64,000 bases of DNA from Sinorhizobium sp. 8-89 (GTDB taxonomy: Bacteria > Pseudomonadota > Alphaproteobacteria > Rhizobiales > Rhizobiaceae). The stretch is taken from contig NZ_JASKLR010000005.1 in assembly GCF_030124325.1 (NCBI RefSeq), positions 301,846 to 365,845 on the forward strand. Reading direction: 5' to 3'. Every line of letters starts with the position of its first letter. Position 1 is the first letter of the stretch. The position numbers and the translations under genes are program-made. Below, one piece after another: positions 1-8,290 of this stretch. The notes beneath the pieces are model-generated. The model was not told the DNA's origin. It was given only the letters and a program-made list of their open reading frames with translations, and did no database searches.

Positions 1-564
1 GTGTTTTTACGGCAGCTGATGGATTCCGGCCTGAAGGCCCTGGAAGAGCTGAAGTCGAGCGGCGTCATCTCGGCCTATGGCCTGGGCGTTAACGAGGTGC
101 CGGTCTGCCTTGAGGTCATGCGGCGGGCCGATATCGACTGCATACTCCTGGCCGGTCGCTACACGCTTCTCGACCGCTCGGCGGTCGCCGAGTTGCTTCC
201 GCTTTGCGAGAAGAAGGGGACATCGCTCGTCGTTGGCGGCGTGTTCAATTCCGGTATTCTCGCCACCGGACCGGTCGAAGGCGCCCATTTCGACTATATG
301 CCGGCCAGCGAAGAAGTGCGGGGGCGTGTTGCCGCAATGGAAAAGATCGCACGCGATCGCGGCATGCCGCTCGCTGCACCTGCGCTCCAGTTCCCTCTTG
401 CCAGTCCGCAGGTCGCTTCGGTGCTGCTCGGCACCGCAAAGCCCGCGAGCCTCGAGCGCAATATGGAACTCACCCGACAGAAGATCGCGGCGGAAGACTT
501 CGCCGCCTTCGAGCCTTACACACTTGTCGCGCCCGAACTCGGGCTGGACGCGGTACGGGCCTGA
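1..564 (+). CDS. Aldo/keto reductase, C-terminal part (sugar 1-dehydrogenase type)
   Basis: The reading frame is already open at the first base, so the 5' part lies outside the window; the 187 residues seen are a little over half of the family's usual 310-340. The segment has the late barrel features of the aldo/keto reductase fold: a strand and helix near SSGVISAYGLGVNE, then GGVFNSGILATG, and near the end SVLLGTAKPASLERN, the cofactor phosphate-binding part. This sub-type includes D-threo-aldose (L-fucose) 1-dehydrogenase and pyridoxal 4-dehydrogenase, which oxidise a sugar or aldehyde with NAD(P). The downstream sugar transporter and fuconolactonase-like hydrolase favour a sugar 1-dehydrogenase that makes a lactone. 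The family is clear; the substrate is inferred. Confidence 0.85.
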   Translation: MFLRQLMDSGLKALEELKSSGVISAYGLGVNEVPVCLEVMRRADIDCILLAGRYTLLDRSAVAELLPLCEKKGTSLVVGGVFNSGILATGPVEGAHFDYMPASEEVRGRVAAMEKIARDRGMPLAAPALQFPLASPQVASVLLGTAKPASLERNMELTRQKIAAEDFAAFEPYTLVAPELGLDAVRA

Positions 565-678
565 CAGGTGCCGTTGCGCTGACTTGATGTCCGCGCGGCG
601 GCAAACCGGGACACCGGTACGCCTGTACCCTTCCGGAAATGCCTATGAAAACATATTGTTGCGTCTGGGAGGAACGCG

Positions 679-753
679 ATGAATGGGATCGGCAGAACGG
701 CTTGCCATTTCAAATTCACTGCGCTAGCGTGTCAATCTGTTTTTTATAGATAA
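679..753 (+). CDS. Possible 24-residue leader ORF ahead of the transporter
   Basis: A strong Shine-Dalgarno sequence (GGGAGGAACGCG, 668-678) stands directly before an ATG that opens a 24-codon frame ending in TAA at 751. The peptide (MNGIGRTACHFKF... to YR) resembles nothing I know. It lies 74 bases before the binding-protein gene. It could be a translated leader, a remnant or chance. The only support is the ribosome binding site. Confidence 0.2.
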   Translation: MNGIGRTACHFKFTALACQSVFYR

Positions 754-758
754 AAGAT

Positions 759-783
759 CGATCCGTATGCACCTTGCGGATCG
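759..783. promoter_or_regulatory. Inverted repeat, possible operator of the sugar operon
   Basis: CGATCCG at 759-765 is repeated in inverted form as CGGATCG at 777-783, with 11 bases between. It sits just after an AT-rich stretch (TTTTTTATAGATAAAAG, 740-756) that could hold a -10 region, and 44 bases before the binding-protein start. The position suits a repressor or activator site for the transporter operon, but I do not recognise the regulator. Confidence 0.35.
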
Positions 784-826
784 CATTCGATAACGGAACG
801 AGGTGTTACTTGAGAGGAGAAACCCG

Positions 827-1816
827 ATGAGCATAACCAAGCGCATTCTGTCCCGCCGAGCCTTCACCGCACTTGCCGGTGCCGCCTTCCTCGCCACCAT
901 GGCGCCCGTCGCGTCCTTCGCCCAGGACGTCACGATCCCGATTATCGTGAAGGACACCACTTCCTTCTACTGGCAGATCGTTCTCGCGGGCGCGCGCGCC
1001 GCCGGCAAGGACCTCGGCGTGAATGTGCCGGAACTTGGCGCTCAGTCCGAATCGGACATCAACGGCCAGATCAGCATCCTTGAAAACGCCGTCGCCGGCT
1101 CGCCAGCCGCAGTCGTGATCTCGCCGACCGAGTTCAAGGCGCTTGGCAAGCCGATCGACGAGGCAGCAAAGTCGGTCCCGATCATCGGCATCGATTCGGC
1201 GGCAGACTCGAAGGCCTTCACCTCGTTCCTGACGACCGACAACGTCCAGGGCGGTCGTATTGCCGCCGACGGGCTCGCTGCGGCGATCAAGGAGGCGACC
1301 GGCAAGGAGGAAGGCGAAATCGCCATCATCACCAGCCTGCCCGGCGTCGGCTCTCTCGACCAGCGCCGTGAAGGCTTCCTCGATCAGGTCAAGACCAAGT
1401 ATCCGGGCTTCAAGGTCGTTGCCGACAAATATGCCGATGGTCAGGCAACGACCGGCCTCAACATGATGACCGACCTGATCACCGCCAATCCGAATCTCGT
1501 CGGCGTCTTCGCCTCCAATCTGATCATGGCGCAGGGCGTCGGCCAAGCGATCGCCGAGAACAAGCTCGGTGACAAGATCAAGGTGATCGGCTTCGACAGC
1601 GACGAAAAGACGGTCGGCTTCCTGAAAGAAGGCGTGCTGGCGGGTCTGGTGGTGCAGGATCCCTATCGCATGGGTTATGATGGCGTAAAGACGGCGCTTG
1701 CGGTCTCGAAGGGCGAGAAGGTCGAAGCCAATGTCGATACCGGCGCGAACCTCGTCACCAAGGCCAACATGGCCGATCCGAAAATCGATGCGCTTCTGAA
1801 TCCGAAGGTGAACTGA
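827..1816 (+). CDS. Sugar ABC transporter, periplasmic substrate-binding protein
   Basis: This is a 329-residue RbsB-like binding protein (Peripla_BP_4 type) that should capture a sugar in the periplasm and deliver it to the membrane complex encoded next. The N-terminus is an export signal: Lys and Arg residues (two Arg at ILSRRAFT), a hydrophobic stretch, and a likely cleavage after ASFA before QDVTIP. Family landmarks follow: VVISPTEFKALGKPIDEA, IIGIDSAADS, a binding-cleft segment near ITSLPGVGSLDQRREGF, VFASN and KVIGFDSDE. ATG 827 was chosen over the in-frame GTG at 803 because GAGAGGAGA lies 6 bases upstream and the signal peptide starts there. The ATPase gene follows after 260 bases holding two stem-loops. 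The cluster suggests L-fucose or a similar sugar. Confidence 0.9.
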   Translation: MSITKRILSRRAFTALAGAAFLATMAPVASFAQDVTIPIIVKDTTSFYWQIVLAGARAAGKDLGVNVPELGAQSESDINGQISILENAVAGSPAAVVISPTEFKALGKPIDEAAKSVPIIGIDSAADSKAFTSFLTTDNVQGGRIAADGLAAAIKEATGKEEGEIAIITSLPGVGSLDQRREGFLDQVKTKYPGFKVVADKYADGQATTGLNMMTDLITANPNLVGVFASNLIMAQGVGQAIAENKLGDKIKVIGFDSDEKTVGFLKEGVLAGLVVQDPYRMGYDGVKTALAVSKGEKVEANVDTGANLVTKANMADPKIDALLNPKVN

Positions 1817-1871
1817 AGCAATTCCAATGTGACGGTTTTTCCGTCCGGAGTTGGCGAAGTCTCAAAGAGTC

Positions 1872-1910
1872 AGATCGTTTCACTGCGTCACCGACGCGGT
1901 GGAACGATCT
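1872..1910. repeat. Long stem-loop after the binding-protein gene
   Basis: An 18-base arm beginning AGATCGTTTC (1872-1889) pairs with its complement ending GAACGATCT (1893-1910) around a 3-base loop. The two mismatches become G-U pairs in RNA. It starts 55 bases after the binding-protein stop, where such structures often protect the upstream part of a transporter mRNA. Its sequence also resembles dispersed intergenic elements of rhizobia. Confidence 0.7.
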
Positions 1911-1966
1911 AAGGATCCGGATGAGGCGACAGCAGGTTCGAGGGGGCGCCGTCGCCTTCCGGGTCG

Positions 1967-2010
1967 GCGCATAACCCCGGGAGTTGCAAGCGATTTTCGG
2001 GGTTATGCGC
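1967..2010. repeat. 13-bp perfect inverted repeat between transporter genes
   Basis: GCGCATAACCCCG (1967-1979) and CGGGGTTATGCGC (1998-2010) are perfect inverse complements around an 18-base spacer. This looks like the common rhizobial intergenic stem-loop with GCATAA...CCCCG arms. It lies 67 bases before the ATPase start. With the stem-loop at 1872 it could reduce read-through or stabilise the upstream message. Confidence 0.7.
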
Positions 2011-2076
2011 AGTTTCTAAGGCATTGCAGCGCCGCCGGCGGCTTTGAAGCAAGGCGCTGCCGAGGAGGAGGCTTAC

Positions 2077-3630
2077 ATGATTGGACTTCACGAGGTCGGC
2101 CATCGACACGAGGGCAAGCTGAGAACGCCTGCCGGCCACCCCGTTCCCAAGGGTGAACCGATCCTCGAATTGCACAGTCTGCGGAAGAATTACGGTGCCG
2201 TCGAAGCACTGAAACCCGCGACCATCACCTTTCTCTCCGGCGAGGTCCATGCGATCGTCGGTGAAAACGGCGCCGGCAAGTCGACGCTGATCAAACTGCT
2301 GACCGGTGTGATAACTCGAACCTCGGGCGAGATCCTGTGGTGCGGCGAGCCGGTTCAACTCGCAAGTCCCAACGAGGCGATTTCGCGCGGCATCAACGCC
2401 GTCCATCAGGAAGTCGTGCTCTGCCCGCATCTTTCCGTCGCGGCCAACATGTTTCTCGGTGACGAGATGAACAGGCGCGGCCTGATGCGTAAGCGCGCGA
2501 TGACCGACGCCGCCCAAGGGGTGCTCGACGATCTCGGCTTCAACCTGCCCGCAGGTGCGGTGCTCGGCAGCCTGACGATCGGTCAGCAGCAACTGGTCGC
2601 GACCGCCCGCGCGGCGATGCGGGGCACCCAGTTCCTGATCTTCGACGAGCCGACGGCCTATCTCACGCGACAGGAATCCGAACAACTGTTCCGCCTCATT
2701 CGCCGGCTGCAGAGTGAAGGGGTCACGATCGTCTACATCAGCCACCGCCTGGAGGAAGTGTTCGAACTTGCCGACCGCGTCTCCGTTCTGCGCGACGGCA
2801 CTCATGTCGGCACGCGGGCGATCGGCGAGACGAACGAGGCCGAACTGATCGCGCTGATGATCAATCGCACGATCGAACAGATTTATCACAAGGAGCATTT
2901 TACCGCGGGCGAGACACTCATCGAGACGCGGGGGCTGAGCGGCCCAGGCTTCGCCGACGTGTCGCTGACTGTCAGGGCCGGCGAGATAGTCGGCCTCTAC
3001 GGCCTGATCGGCGCCGGCCGCAGTGAATTTGCGCTCGGCCTTTACGGGCGCCATCGGCTCAGCGCAGGAGAGGTCTTCTGGCAGGGCAGGAAGGTCGAGA
3101 TCGACAGTGAGCGAAGGGCAATGGAACTCGGCATCGCGCTTGCGCCCGAGAGCCGCCGTGACCAGGGCCTCTGCCTCAACCTGCCGATCGGCCTCAACAT
3201 CAACTTGCCGGTTTTCCGCAGGCTGACGCGCGGACTGACGATCAACCGTGCCGAAGAGGCCGCAAACGCCGATCGCCAGATCAGGGATCTGAAGATCAAG
3301 ACGCCGTCACGCCGGGTGCTGGCATCGGCCATGTCCGGCGGCAATCAGCAGAAGATCGTCATCGGCAAATGGCTGAGCCACGGGGCAAAGCTGTTCATCT
3401 TCGACGAACCGACCGTCGGCGTCGATGTCGGCACCAAGGCGGAAATCTATCGGCTTTTCTCGCGGCTGCTGGAGAAGGGAGCGGGCATTATCCTGATCTC
3501 CTCCTACTTGCCCGAGGTCTACGAACTGTCGGACCGGCTTCATGTCTTCCGGCAGGGGCGGGTTGTGGGAAGCCACGGCTACCGTACCGCCAGCCATGAG
3601 GACGTGCTGGCACAGGCGATCGGCGCGTGA
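2077..3630 (+). CDS. Sugar ABC transporter, double ATP-binding protein (RbsA type)
   Basis: A 517-residue cytoplasmic ATPase with two tandem ABC domains, as in RbsA/XylG/MglA, which drives sugar uptake with the adjacent permease. Domain 1 has Walker A GENGAGKST, a signature-like LTIGQQQLVATARA and Walker B FLIFDEPTAYL. Domain 2 has a degenerate Walker A (GLIGAGRSE), a good signature SGGNQQKIVIGKWL and Walker B FIFDEPTVGVD, the asymmetry usual for this class. ATG 2077 was chosen because GAGGAGGAGG lies 5 bases upstream; a TTG at 2044 would only add 11 residues. Only 40 bases separate it from the permease, so the two are surely cotranscribed. Confidence 0.93.
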   Translation: MIGLHEVGHRHEGKLRTPAGHPVPKGEPILELHSLRKNYGAVEALKPATITFLSGEVHAIVGENGAGKSTLIKLLTGVITRTSGEILWCGEPVQLASPNEAISRGINAVHQEVVLCPHLSVAANMFLGDEMNRRGLMRKRAMTDAAQGVLDDLGFNLPAGAVLGSLTIGQQQLVATARAAMRGTQFLIFDEPTAYLTRQESEQLFRLIRRLQSEGVTIVYISHRLEEVFELADRVSVLRDGTHVGTRAIGETNEAELIALMINRTIEQIYHKEHFTAGETLIETRGLSGPGFADVSLTVRAGEIVGLYGLIGAGRSEFALGLYGRHRLSAGEVFWQGRKVEIDSERRAMELGIALAPESRRDQGLCLNLPIGLNINLPVFRRLTRGLTINRAEEAANADRQIRDLKIKTPSRRVLASAMSGGNQQKIVIGKWLSHGAKLFIFDEPTVGVDVGTKAEIYRLFSRLLEKGAGIILISSYLPEVYELSDRLHVFRQGRVVGSHGYRTASHEDVLAQAIGA

Positions 3631-3670
3631 TTGCGAGAAACAGGCATAAGGGACTGCAGGGAGGAACGAG

Positions 3671-4648
3671 ATGAGTGTGGAAACGGTAGAAAGCAGCGCG
3701 GGGCCGACGCCGAGGAAAGGGATCAGCATCCTGTTCGGTCTGACGTTGCTGGGGCTCCTGCTCTTCCTCTGGCTGCTCCTCGGCTTCGCGACCAACAGCT
3801 TCTGGACGCCAAACAACATCAGCAACCTGCTGCGCCAGGGAGCGATGACGGCAATCCTTGCCGTCGGCCAGACCTTCGTGATCATCACCGCCGGCATCGA
3901 CCTCTCGGTCGGAGCCGTGGTCGGTTTCACCAGCGTCATTGTCGCATGGCTGCTTGCCGCCGGCGTTCCTCTCTGGCTTGCCCTCATCGCCACTTTGGCG
4001 ATCGGCGTCCTGATCGGCGCGTTCCATGCCTTCGCTATCGTCCGCATGGGCCTGCCGCCATTCATCATTACGCTGGCAACGCTGACGTCGCTGCGCGGCA
4101 TCGGCCTGCTCATCACCAACGGCTCGACGATATCGATCACCAACGAGGCCTTCACCAATTTCTCGCGGGCCGATTTTCTCGGTGTGCCGAGCCTGTTCTG
4201 GATGGTGATCGTCGTCGCCGTGCCGGCCTATATCTTCCTGCACCTCAGCCGTTTCGGTCGCTATCTCTTTGCTGTCGGCTCGAACAGCGAGGCGGCCCGC
4301 CTTTCCGGCGTCAACGTCAACCGCACGATCTATCTGGCCTATATCCTGTCGTCGACCTGCGCAGCCTTTGTCGGCCTGCTGCTTGCCTCGCGCATCGGCA
4401 TCGGCAACGCCACGCAGGCGGAGGGCTGGGAACTGCAAGCGATAGCCTCGTCGGTGATCGGCGGCACGAGCCTTTTCGGCGCCGTCGGTTCGGTCCACGG
4501 CCCGCTGCTCGGCGCCTTCATTCTGGCGACCATCAACAACGGCGCCAATCTCATGAACGTCAATTCCTTCTGGCAGCGCGTCATCACCGGGCTGCTCATC
4601 ATCGTCATCGTCTACTTCGACCAGCTCCGGCGGCGGGGCGAGCGATGA
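3671..4648 (+). CDS. Sugar ABC transporter, permease (RbsC type)
   Basis: A 325-residue inner-membrane protein of the BPD_transp_2 (RbsC/AraH) family, with about eight to ten hydrophobic segments after a short hydrophilic N-terminus. Family signs are LLRQGAMTAILAVGQTFVIITAGIDLSVG in the first third (the conserved GIDLSVG) and, later, SSVIGGTSLFGAVGSVHGPLLGAF. GGGAGGAACGAG ends directly before the ATG. It forms the membrane channel with the upstream ATPase and binding protein. The downstream dehydrogenase starts 13 bases after its stop, so uptake and catabolism are one operon. Confidence 0.93.
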   Translation: MSVETVESSAGPTPRKGISILFGLTLLGLLLFLWLLLGFATNSFWTPNNISNLLRQGAMTAILAVGQTFVIITAGIDLSVGAVVGFTSVIVAWLLAAGVPLWLALIATLAIGVLIGAFHAFAIVRMGLPPFIITLATLTSLRGIGLLITNGSTISITNEAFTNFSRADFLGVPSLFWMVIVVAVPAYIFLHLSRFGRYLFAVGSNSEAARLSGVNVNRTIYLAYILSSTCAAFVGLLLASRIGIGNATQAEGWELQAIASSVIGGTSLFGAVGSVHGPLLGAFILATINNGANLMNVNSFWQRVITGLLIIVIVYFDQLRRRGER

Positions 4649-4661
4649 TCGGGGTTCATGC

Positions 4662-5684
4662 ATGAAAGCCATCCTCTGCCCGGAGCCGGGGCGCCTCGAG
4701 ATCGTCGACCGTAACCGACCGGGGGCACCCGCCGCCGGCTGGGCCCGCCTCGCCGTCAGCCATGTCGGAATCTGCGGTACCGACTATCACATCTTCGAAG
4801 GCAAGCACCCCTTCCTGCAATATCCCCGCGTGATGGGGCACGAGATTTCGGCGAAGGTGATCGAAGCGGGCCCCGAGACATCCCTCGCGTCCGAGACGCT
4901 GGTGGTGGTCAATCCCTATCTCTCCTGCGGAACCTGTGTGGCCTGCCGAAGCGGAAAGCCGAATTGCTGTACGGCGATCCGTGTTCTCGGCGTTCACACC
5001 GATGGCGCCTTCTGCGAGGAGATCATGATGCCGGAACAAAATCTCTATCCGGCTCAGGATCTATCGCCCGAAGCTGCCGCTGCGGTCGAATTCCTGGCGA
5101 TCGGAGCCCATGCGGTGCGTCGGTCGAACGCCGCGCCCGGCGCCCGTTCGCTCGTCATCGGCGCCGGTCCGATCGGCCTCGGAACGGCGATCTTTTCCCG
5201 GATCGCCGGACACGGCGTCACCCTTCTCGATACGAGTGCCGAAAGACTGGGCTTCGCCGCCGACAGGCTTGGCTTCCTGCACCGCATCGTTGTCGACGAT
5301 GACGTTAAACGTGCGGTCGCGCAGGCGACGGATGGCGATGGCTTCGATGTCGTCTTCGACGCAACAGGCAACGGAACGTCGATGGAACGGTCGTTTGCCC
5401 ACGTCGCCCATGGCGGAACGCTCGTCTTCGTCAGCGTGGTCAAGGACGATATTCGTTTCTCCGACCCGGAATTTCACAAACGCGAGATGACCTTGGTCGC
5501 TAGCCGCAACGCCACGCGTGTGGATTTCGACCACGTGATTGCGTCGCTTCGCGACGGCCTGGTCCCGATCGATGCGCTGATCACCCATCGCACGACACTC
5601 GATCAGGCGGTGCACGATCTGCCGCGCTGGGCGCATGACAAGTCCGGTCTCGTCAAGGCGGTGATAAAAGTGGGTGCCGCATGA
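4662..5684 (+). CDS. Zinc-dependent alcohol dehydrogenase
   Basis: A 340-residue medium-chain dehydrogenase of the RspB/L-galactonate dehydrogenase group. It carries the catalytic zinc motifs (HVGICGTDYH, then GHEISAKVIEAG), four structural-zinc cysteines in a loop (CGTCVACRSGKPNC) and the nucleotide-binding GAGPIGLG in the Rossmann domain, followed by LLDTSAERL with the acidic residue typical of NAD preference. In a sugar-acid pathway such an enzyme would oxidise a hydroxyl of the open-chain acid; in the L-fucose route the 2-keto-3-deoxy-fuconate step is a candidate. Its last four bases overlap the start of the hydrolase gene, so the two are translationally coupled. The substrate is inferred from context. 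Confidence 0.88.
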   Translation: MKAILCPEPGRLEIVDRNRPGAPAAGWARLAVSHVGICGTDYHIFEGKHPFLQYPRVMGHEISAKVIEAGPETSLASETLVVVNPYLSCGTCVACRSGKPNCCTAIRVLGVHTDGAFCEEIMMPEQNLYPAQDLSPEAAAAVEFLAIGAHAVRRSNAAPGARSLVIGAGPIGLGTAIFSRIAGHGVTLLDTSAERLGFAADRLGFLHRIVVDDDVKRAVAQATDGDGFDVVFDATGNGTSMERSFAHVAHGGTLVFVSVVKDDIRFSDPEFHKREMTLVASRNATRVDFDHVIASLRDGLVPIDALITHRTTLDQAVHDLPRWAHDKSGLVKAVIKVGAA

Positions 5685-6514
5685 CCTTCATCGATGCTCA
5701 CCAGCACTACTGGACGCTCGGCCTTGGCCATAACGACTGGCCGGTGCCCGATCTGGCGCCGATTTACCGTGATTTCGGACCCGACGACCTCAAGCCTCAC
5801 CTCGCGGCGTCAGGAATTTCGCGAACCGTCCTCGTTCAGGCCGCGCCGAACGTGAAGGAAACCGAGTTCCTGCTTTCGCTCGCAGAACGGGAGGATACGG
5901 TCGCCGCCGTGGTCGGTTGGGTCAACATTCTGGCCGCCGATGCTATTTCGGAGATCAGCCGTCTTAAGGCCCACCGGAAGTTCAAGGGTATCCGACCGAT
6001 GCTGCAAGGCATTGTGGAGACTGCCTGGATCCTGCAGCCGCGGGCGATTGTCACTCTGCAGGCATTACCGCAATTGGACCTCAGGTTCGACGCCTTGATC
6101 CAGCCGCGGCATTTGCCGGTGATCGCGACCCTTGCCGATGAGGTGCCCGCGCTTGCGATCGTCGTCGACCACGGCGCCAAGCCCTTTATCGCCGCGGGAG
6201 AGCTGGAGCCTTGGCGGTCCGATATGGCAGCGCTCGCGCGTCGCCCGAACGTTCACGTCAAGCTCTCGGGGCTAGTGACGGAGGCTGGAGCCGGCTGGTC
6301 GGTCGAGAGACTCAAGCCCTATGCAGCGCATCTCCTCGATGTCTTTGGGCCCGATCGCGTGATGTTCGGCAGCGACTGGCCGGTGGTGCTGCTCGACGCG
6401 GATTATGGCGCATGGTTTGCTGCGGCACAGGAACTGACGGCGCACCTCACACCCTTGGAGCGGGAGAATGTTTTTTCGCGCACGGCGGCCCGCTTTTACG
6501 GAATTTCCGGCTAA
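5681..6514 (+). CDS. Amidohydrolase family 2, probable sugar lactonase
   Basis: A 277-residue TIM-barrel hydrolase of the COG3618 group, which contains L-fuconolactonase and related sugar lactonases. It starts with MTFIDAHQHYW, a metal-binding strand motif, has HVKLSGLVTEAG in the second half and ends with MFGSDWPVVLLDADYG, whose Asp is the expected catalytic acid. It would open the lactone made by the upstream 1-dehydrogenase. The ATG overlaps the dehydrogenase stop (ATGA). A stem-loop 19 bases after the stop probably ends the operon. Family confidence is high; the exact lactone is inferred. Confidence 0.87.
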   Translation: MTFIDAHQHYWTLGLGHNDWPVPDLAPIYRDFGPDDLKPHLAASGISRTVLVQAAPNVKETEFLLSLAEREDTVAAVVGWVNILAADAISEISRLKAHRKFKGIRPMLQGIVETAWILQPRAIVTLQALPQLDLRFDALIQPRHLPVIATLADEVPALAIVVDHGAKPFIAAGELEPWRSDMAALARRPNVHVKLSGLVTEAGAGWSVERLKPYAAHLLDVFGPDRVMFGSDWPVVLLDADYGAWFAAAQELTAHLTPLERENVFSRTAARFYGISG

Positions 6515-6533
6515 GCAATTGCCTTGCCCGGCT

Positions 6534-6557
6534 TTTCGCGAGAACAGCCTCGCGAAA
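6534..6557 (+). terminator. Stem-loop ending the sugar operon
   Basis: TTTCGCGAG (6534-6542) and CTCGCGAAA (6549-6557) form a perfect 9-bp stem with a 6-base loop, 19 bases after the hydrolase stop. No T-run follows, so it may act as an mRNA 3' end or a Rho-assisted stop rather than an intrinsic terminator. Confidence 0.5.
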
Positions 6558-6753
6558 GGGAACGGGCGCAGTGTTGGGAATCCAGTAACATTTTACTGAG
6601 AGATCTTGTTCCGAGGTGGAAAGGGCATATTGTTGCACTGCACAAAAACCGTGGTGGTCTGGCAGCGATTGCGGACACCAAGACAAACAATCGCAAGCTT
6701 GCGTCCGACTGGGAGCGGCATTGTCATTGATTGAAACAAGGGGTACGCGTCCC

Positions 6754-8028
6754 ATGTTCTACCAGCTTTACGAATTGAACCATGCCATGATGGCCCCGTG
6801 GCGTACGGCCGCGGATGCGCTGCGCCTCGCCTTCAACAATCCGATGAATCCCGTCTCGCACACCTATTTCGGTCGTGCCGCGGCCGCGGGGTTGGAGGTT
6901 TTCGAGCGCGCCACGCGGCGCTACGGCAAACCGGAATTCGGCCTTCCGGAAACGATCGTCGACGGGCAGCCCGTGGCGGTTCGCGAGAAGATCGTCTGGC
7001 GCGCGCCTTTCTGCAATCTCATCCACTTCGAGCGCTCCCTTCCGAAGGGAAGAACGCCGGACCACAAGGTCCTGATCGTCGCGCCGATGTCCGGGCATTA
7101 CGCCACGCTGCTGCGCGGGACCGTCGAAGCACTGCTGCCGCATGCAGATGTCTACATCACCGACTGGATCGATGCCCGGATGGTGCCTTTGGCTGAAGGC
7201 ACGTTCGATCTCGACGACTATATCGACTACGTCACCCAGATGCTGCACTTCCTCGGACCCGACACTCATGTGATCGGCGTCTGTCAGCCGGCGGTGCCGG
7301 TCCTGGCCGCGGTTTCGCTGATGGAAGCGGCGGAAGACCCCCTTGCGCCAGCGTCGATGACGCTGATGGGCGGGCCGATCGACACCCGCATCAATCCGAC
7401 GGCCGTCAATCAACTGGCGGAAGAGCGCTCCACCGAATGGTTCCGCGACAATGTCATCATGCCCGTTCCGTGGCCGCAGCCGGGCTTCATGCGCATGGTC
7501 TATCCGGGCTTCCTGCAGCTCTCCGGCTTCATGTCGATGAATCTCGATCGGCACCTGATCGCCCACAAGGAATTTTTCGCGCATCTCGTCAAGAACGACG
7601 GTGATGCCGCCGACAAGCACCGCGATTTCTATGACGAGTATCTGGCGGTCATGGATCTGACGGCGGAGTTCTACCTCCAGACCGTGCAAGTCGTCTTCAT
7701 GCAGCATGCCTTGCCGAAAGGCGAGATGACGCACCGGGGGCGGCGCGTCGACCCGGCGGCCATCCGCAAGGTGGCGCTTTTGACGGTGGAGGGCGAAAAC
7801 GACGACATTTCCGGCGTCGGCCAGACGAAGGCCGCGCAGACGATCTGCACCAACATCCCGGAGCATATGCGCCAGCATTACATGCAGCCGGATGTCGGCC
7901 ATTACGGCGTCTTCAACGGATCGCGCTTCCGCCGCGAGATCGCGCCGCGCATCGTCGCTTTCCAGCGGCAGCACTCGCGTCGCGCGCAGCCGGTCAAGCA
8001 GCTTATCAAGGGCGGCAAGTCGGCCTGA
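6754..8028 (+). CDS. phaZ: Intracellular polyhydroxybutyrate depolymerase PhaZ
   Basis: A 424-residue protein that matches the rhizobial intracellular PHB depolymerase family in length and in its N-terminus (MFYQLYELNHAMMAPWR). It releases 3-hydroxybutyrate from storage granules in the cytoplasm. The catalytic region HVIGVCQPAVPVLAAVSL has the lipase-box-like element in which cysteine replaces serine as nucleophile, typical of this family. The C-terminal part with LTVEGENDDISG and later VGHYGVF supplies the expected Asp and His. No in-frame alternative start looks better than ATG 6754. It is a single-gene unit: a stem-loop precedes it and a RIME-type repeat follows. A TGC-rich motif (TTGCACTGCAC, 6632-6642) upstream may matter for regulation. 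Confidence 0.92.
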   Translation: MFYQLYELNHAMMAPWRTAADALRLAFNNPMNPVSHTYFGRAAAAGLEVFERATRRYGKPEFGLPETIVDGQPVAVREKIVWRAPFCNLIHFERSLPKGRTPDHKVLIVAPMSGHYATLLRGTVEALLPHADVYITDWIDARMVPLAEGTFDLDDYIDYVTQMLHFLGPDTHVIGVCQPAVPVLAAVSLMEAAEDPLAPASMTLMGGPIDTRINPTAVNQLAEERSTEWFRDNVIMPVPWPQPGFMRMVYPGFLQLSGFMSMNLDRHLIAHKEFFAHLVKNDGDAADKHRDFYDEYLAVMDLTAEFYLQTVQVVFMQHALPKGEMTHRGRRVDPAAIRKVALLTVEGENDDISGVGQTKAAQTICTNIPEHMRQHYMQPDVGHYGVFNGSRFRREIAPRIVAFQRQHSRRAQPVKQLIKGGKSA

Positions 8029-8048
8029 CATGAGAGTGTTCCGCCTGA

Positions 8049-8126
8049 CTGCATGTTTCCTCAAGATGCAGCAACTCGAACTGCCACAGCGTCCTTTGCG
8101 CGTATGATAAGACGCCCGGCGCTGTA
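8049..8126. repeat. RIME-type repeat, shortened copy
   Basis: The left part keeps only the outer arms of one palindrome (CTGCATGTTTCCTC... and ...ATGCAG). The right part, 8085-8126, is the other palindrome in reverse orientation (CACAGCGTCCTTTGCGCG ... GGCGCTGTAG). It belongs to the same family as the copies near 9.9, 27.5, 42.6 and 50.5 kb. It begins 21 bases after phaZ. Confidence 0.8.
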
Positions 8127-8290
8127 GCCGATGCCGTGAAGGCGGAATGCTCGAGGGTCCTTTTTGCCGATGTAGAGTCAAGATCTTGTTCGATTCCGAT
8201 CTCGAAAGTCTTGCAGTGACGGTGGGCCTTTCCCACATCGTTTTCATCGGGTCGCGATGGGCGGCCCGCTGACTGCGAGGAATCGTGAAG

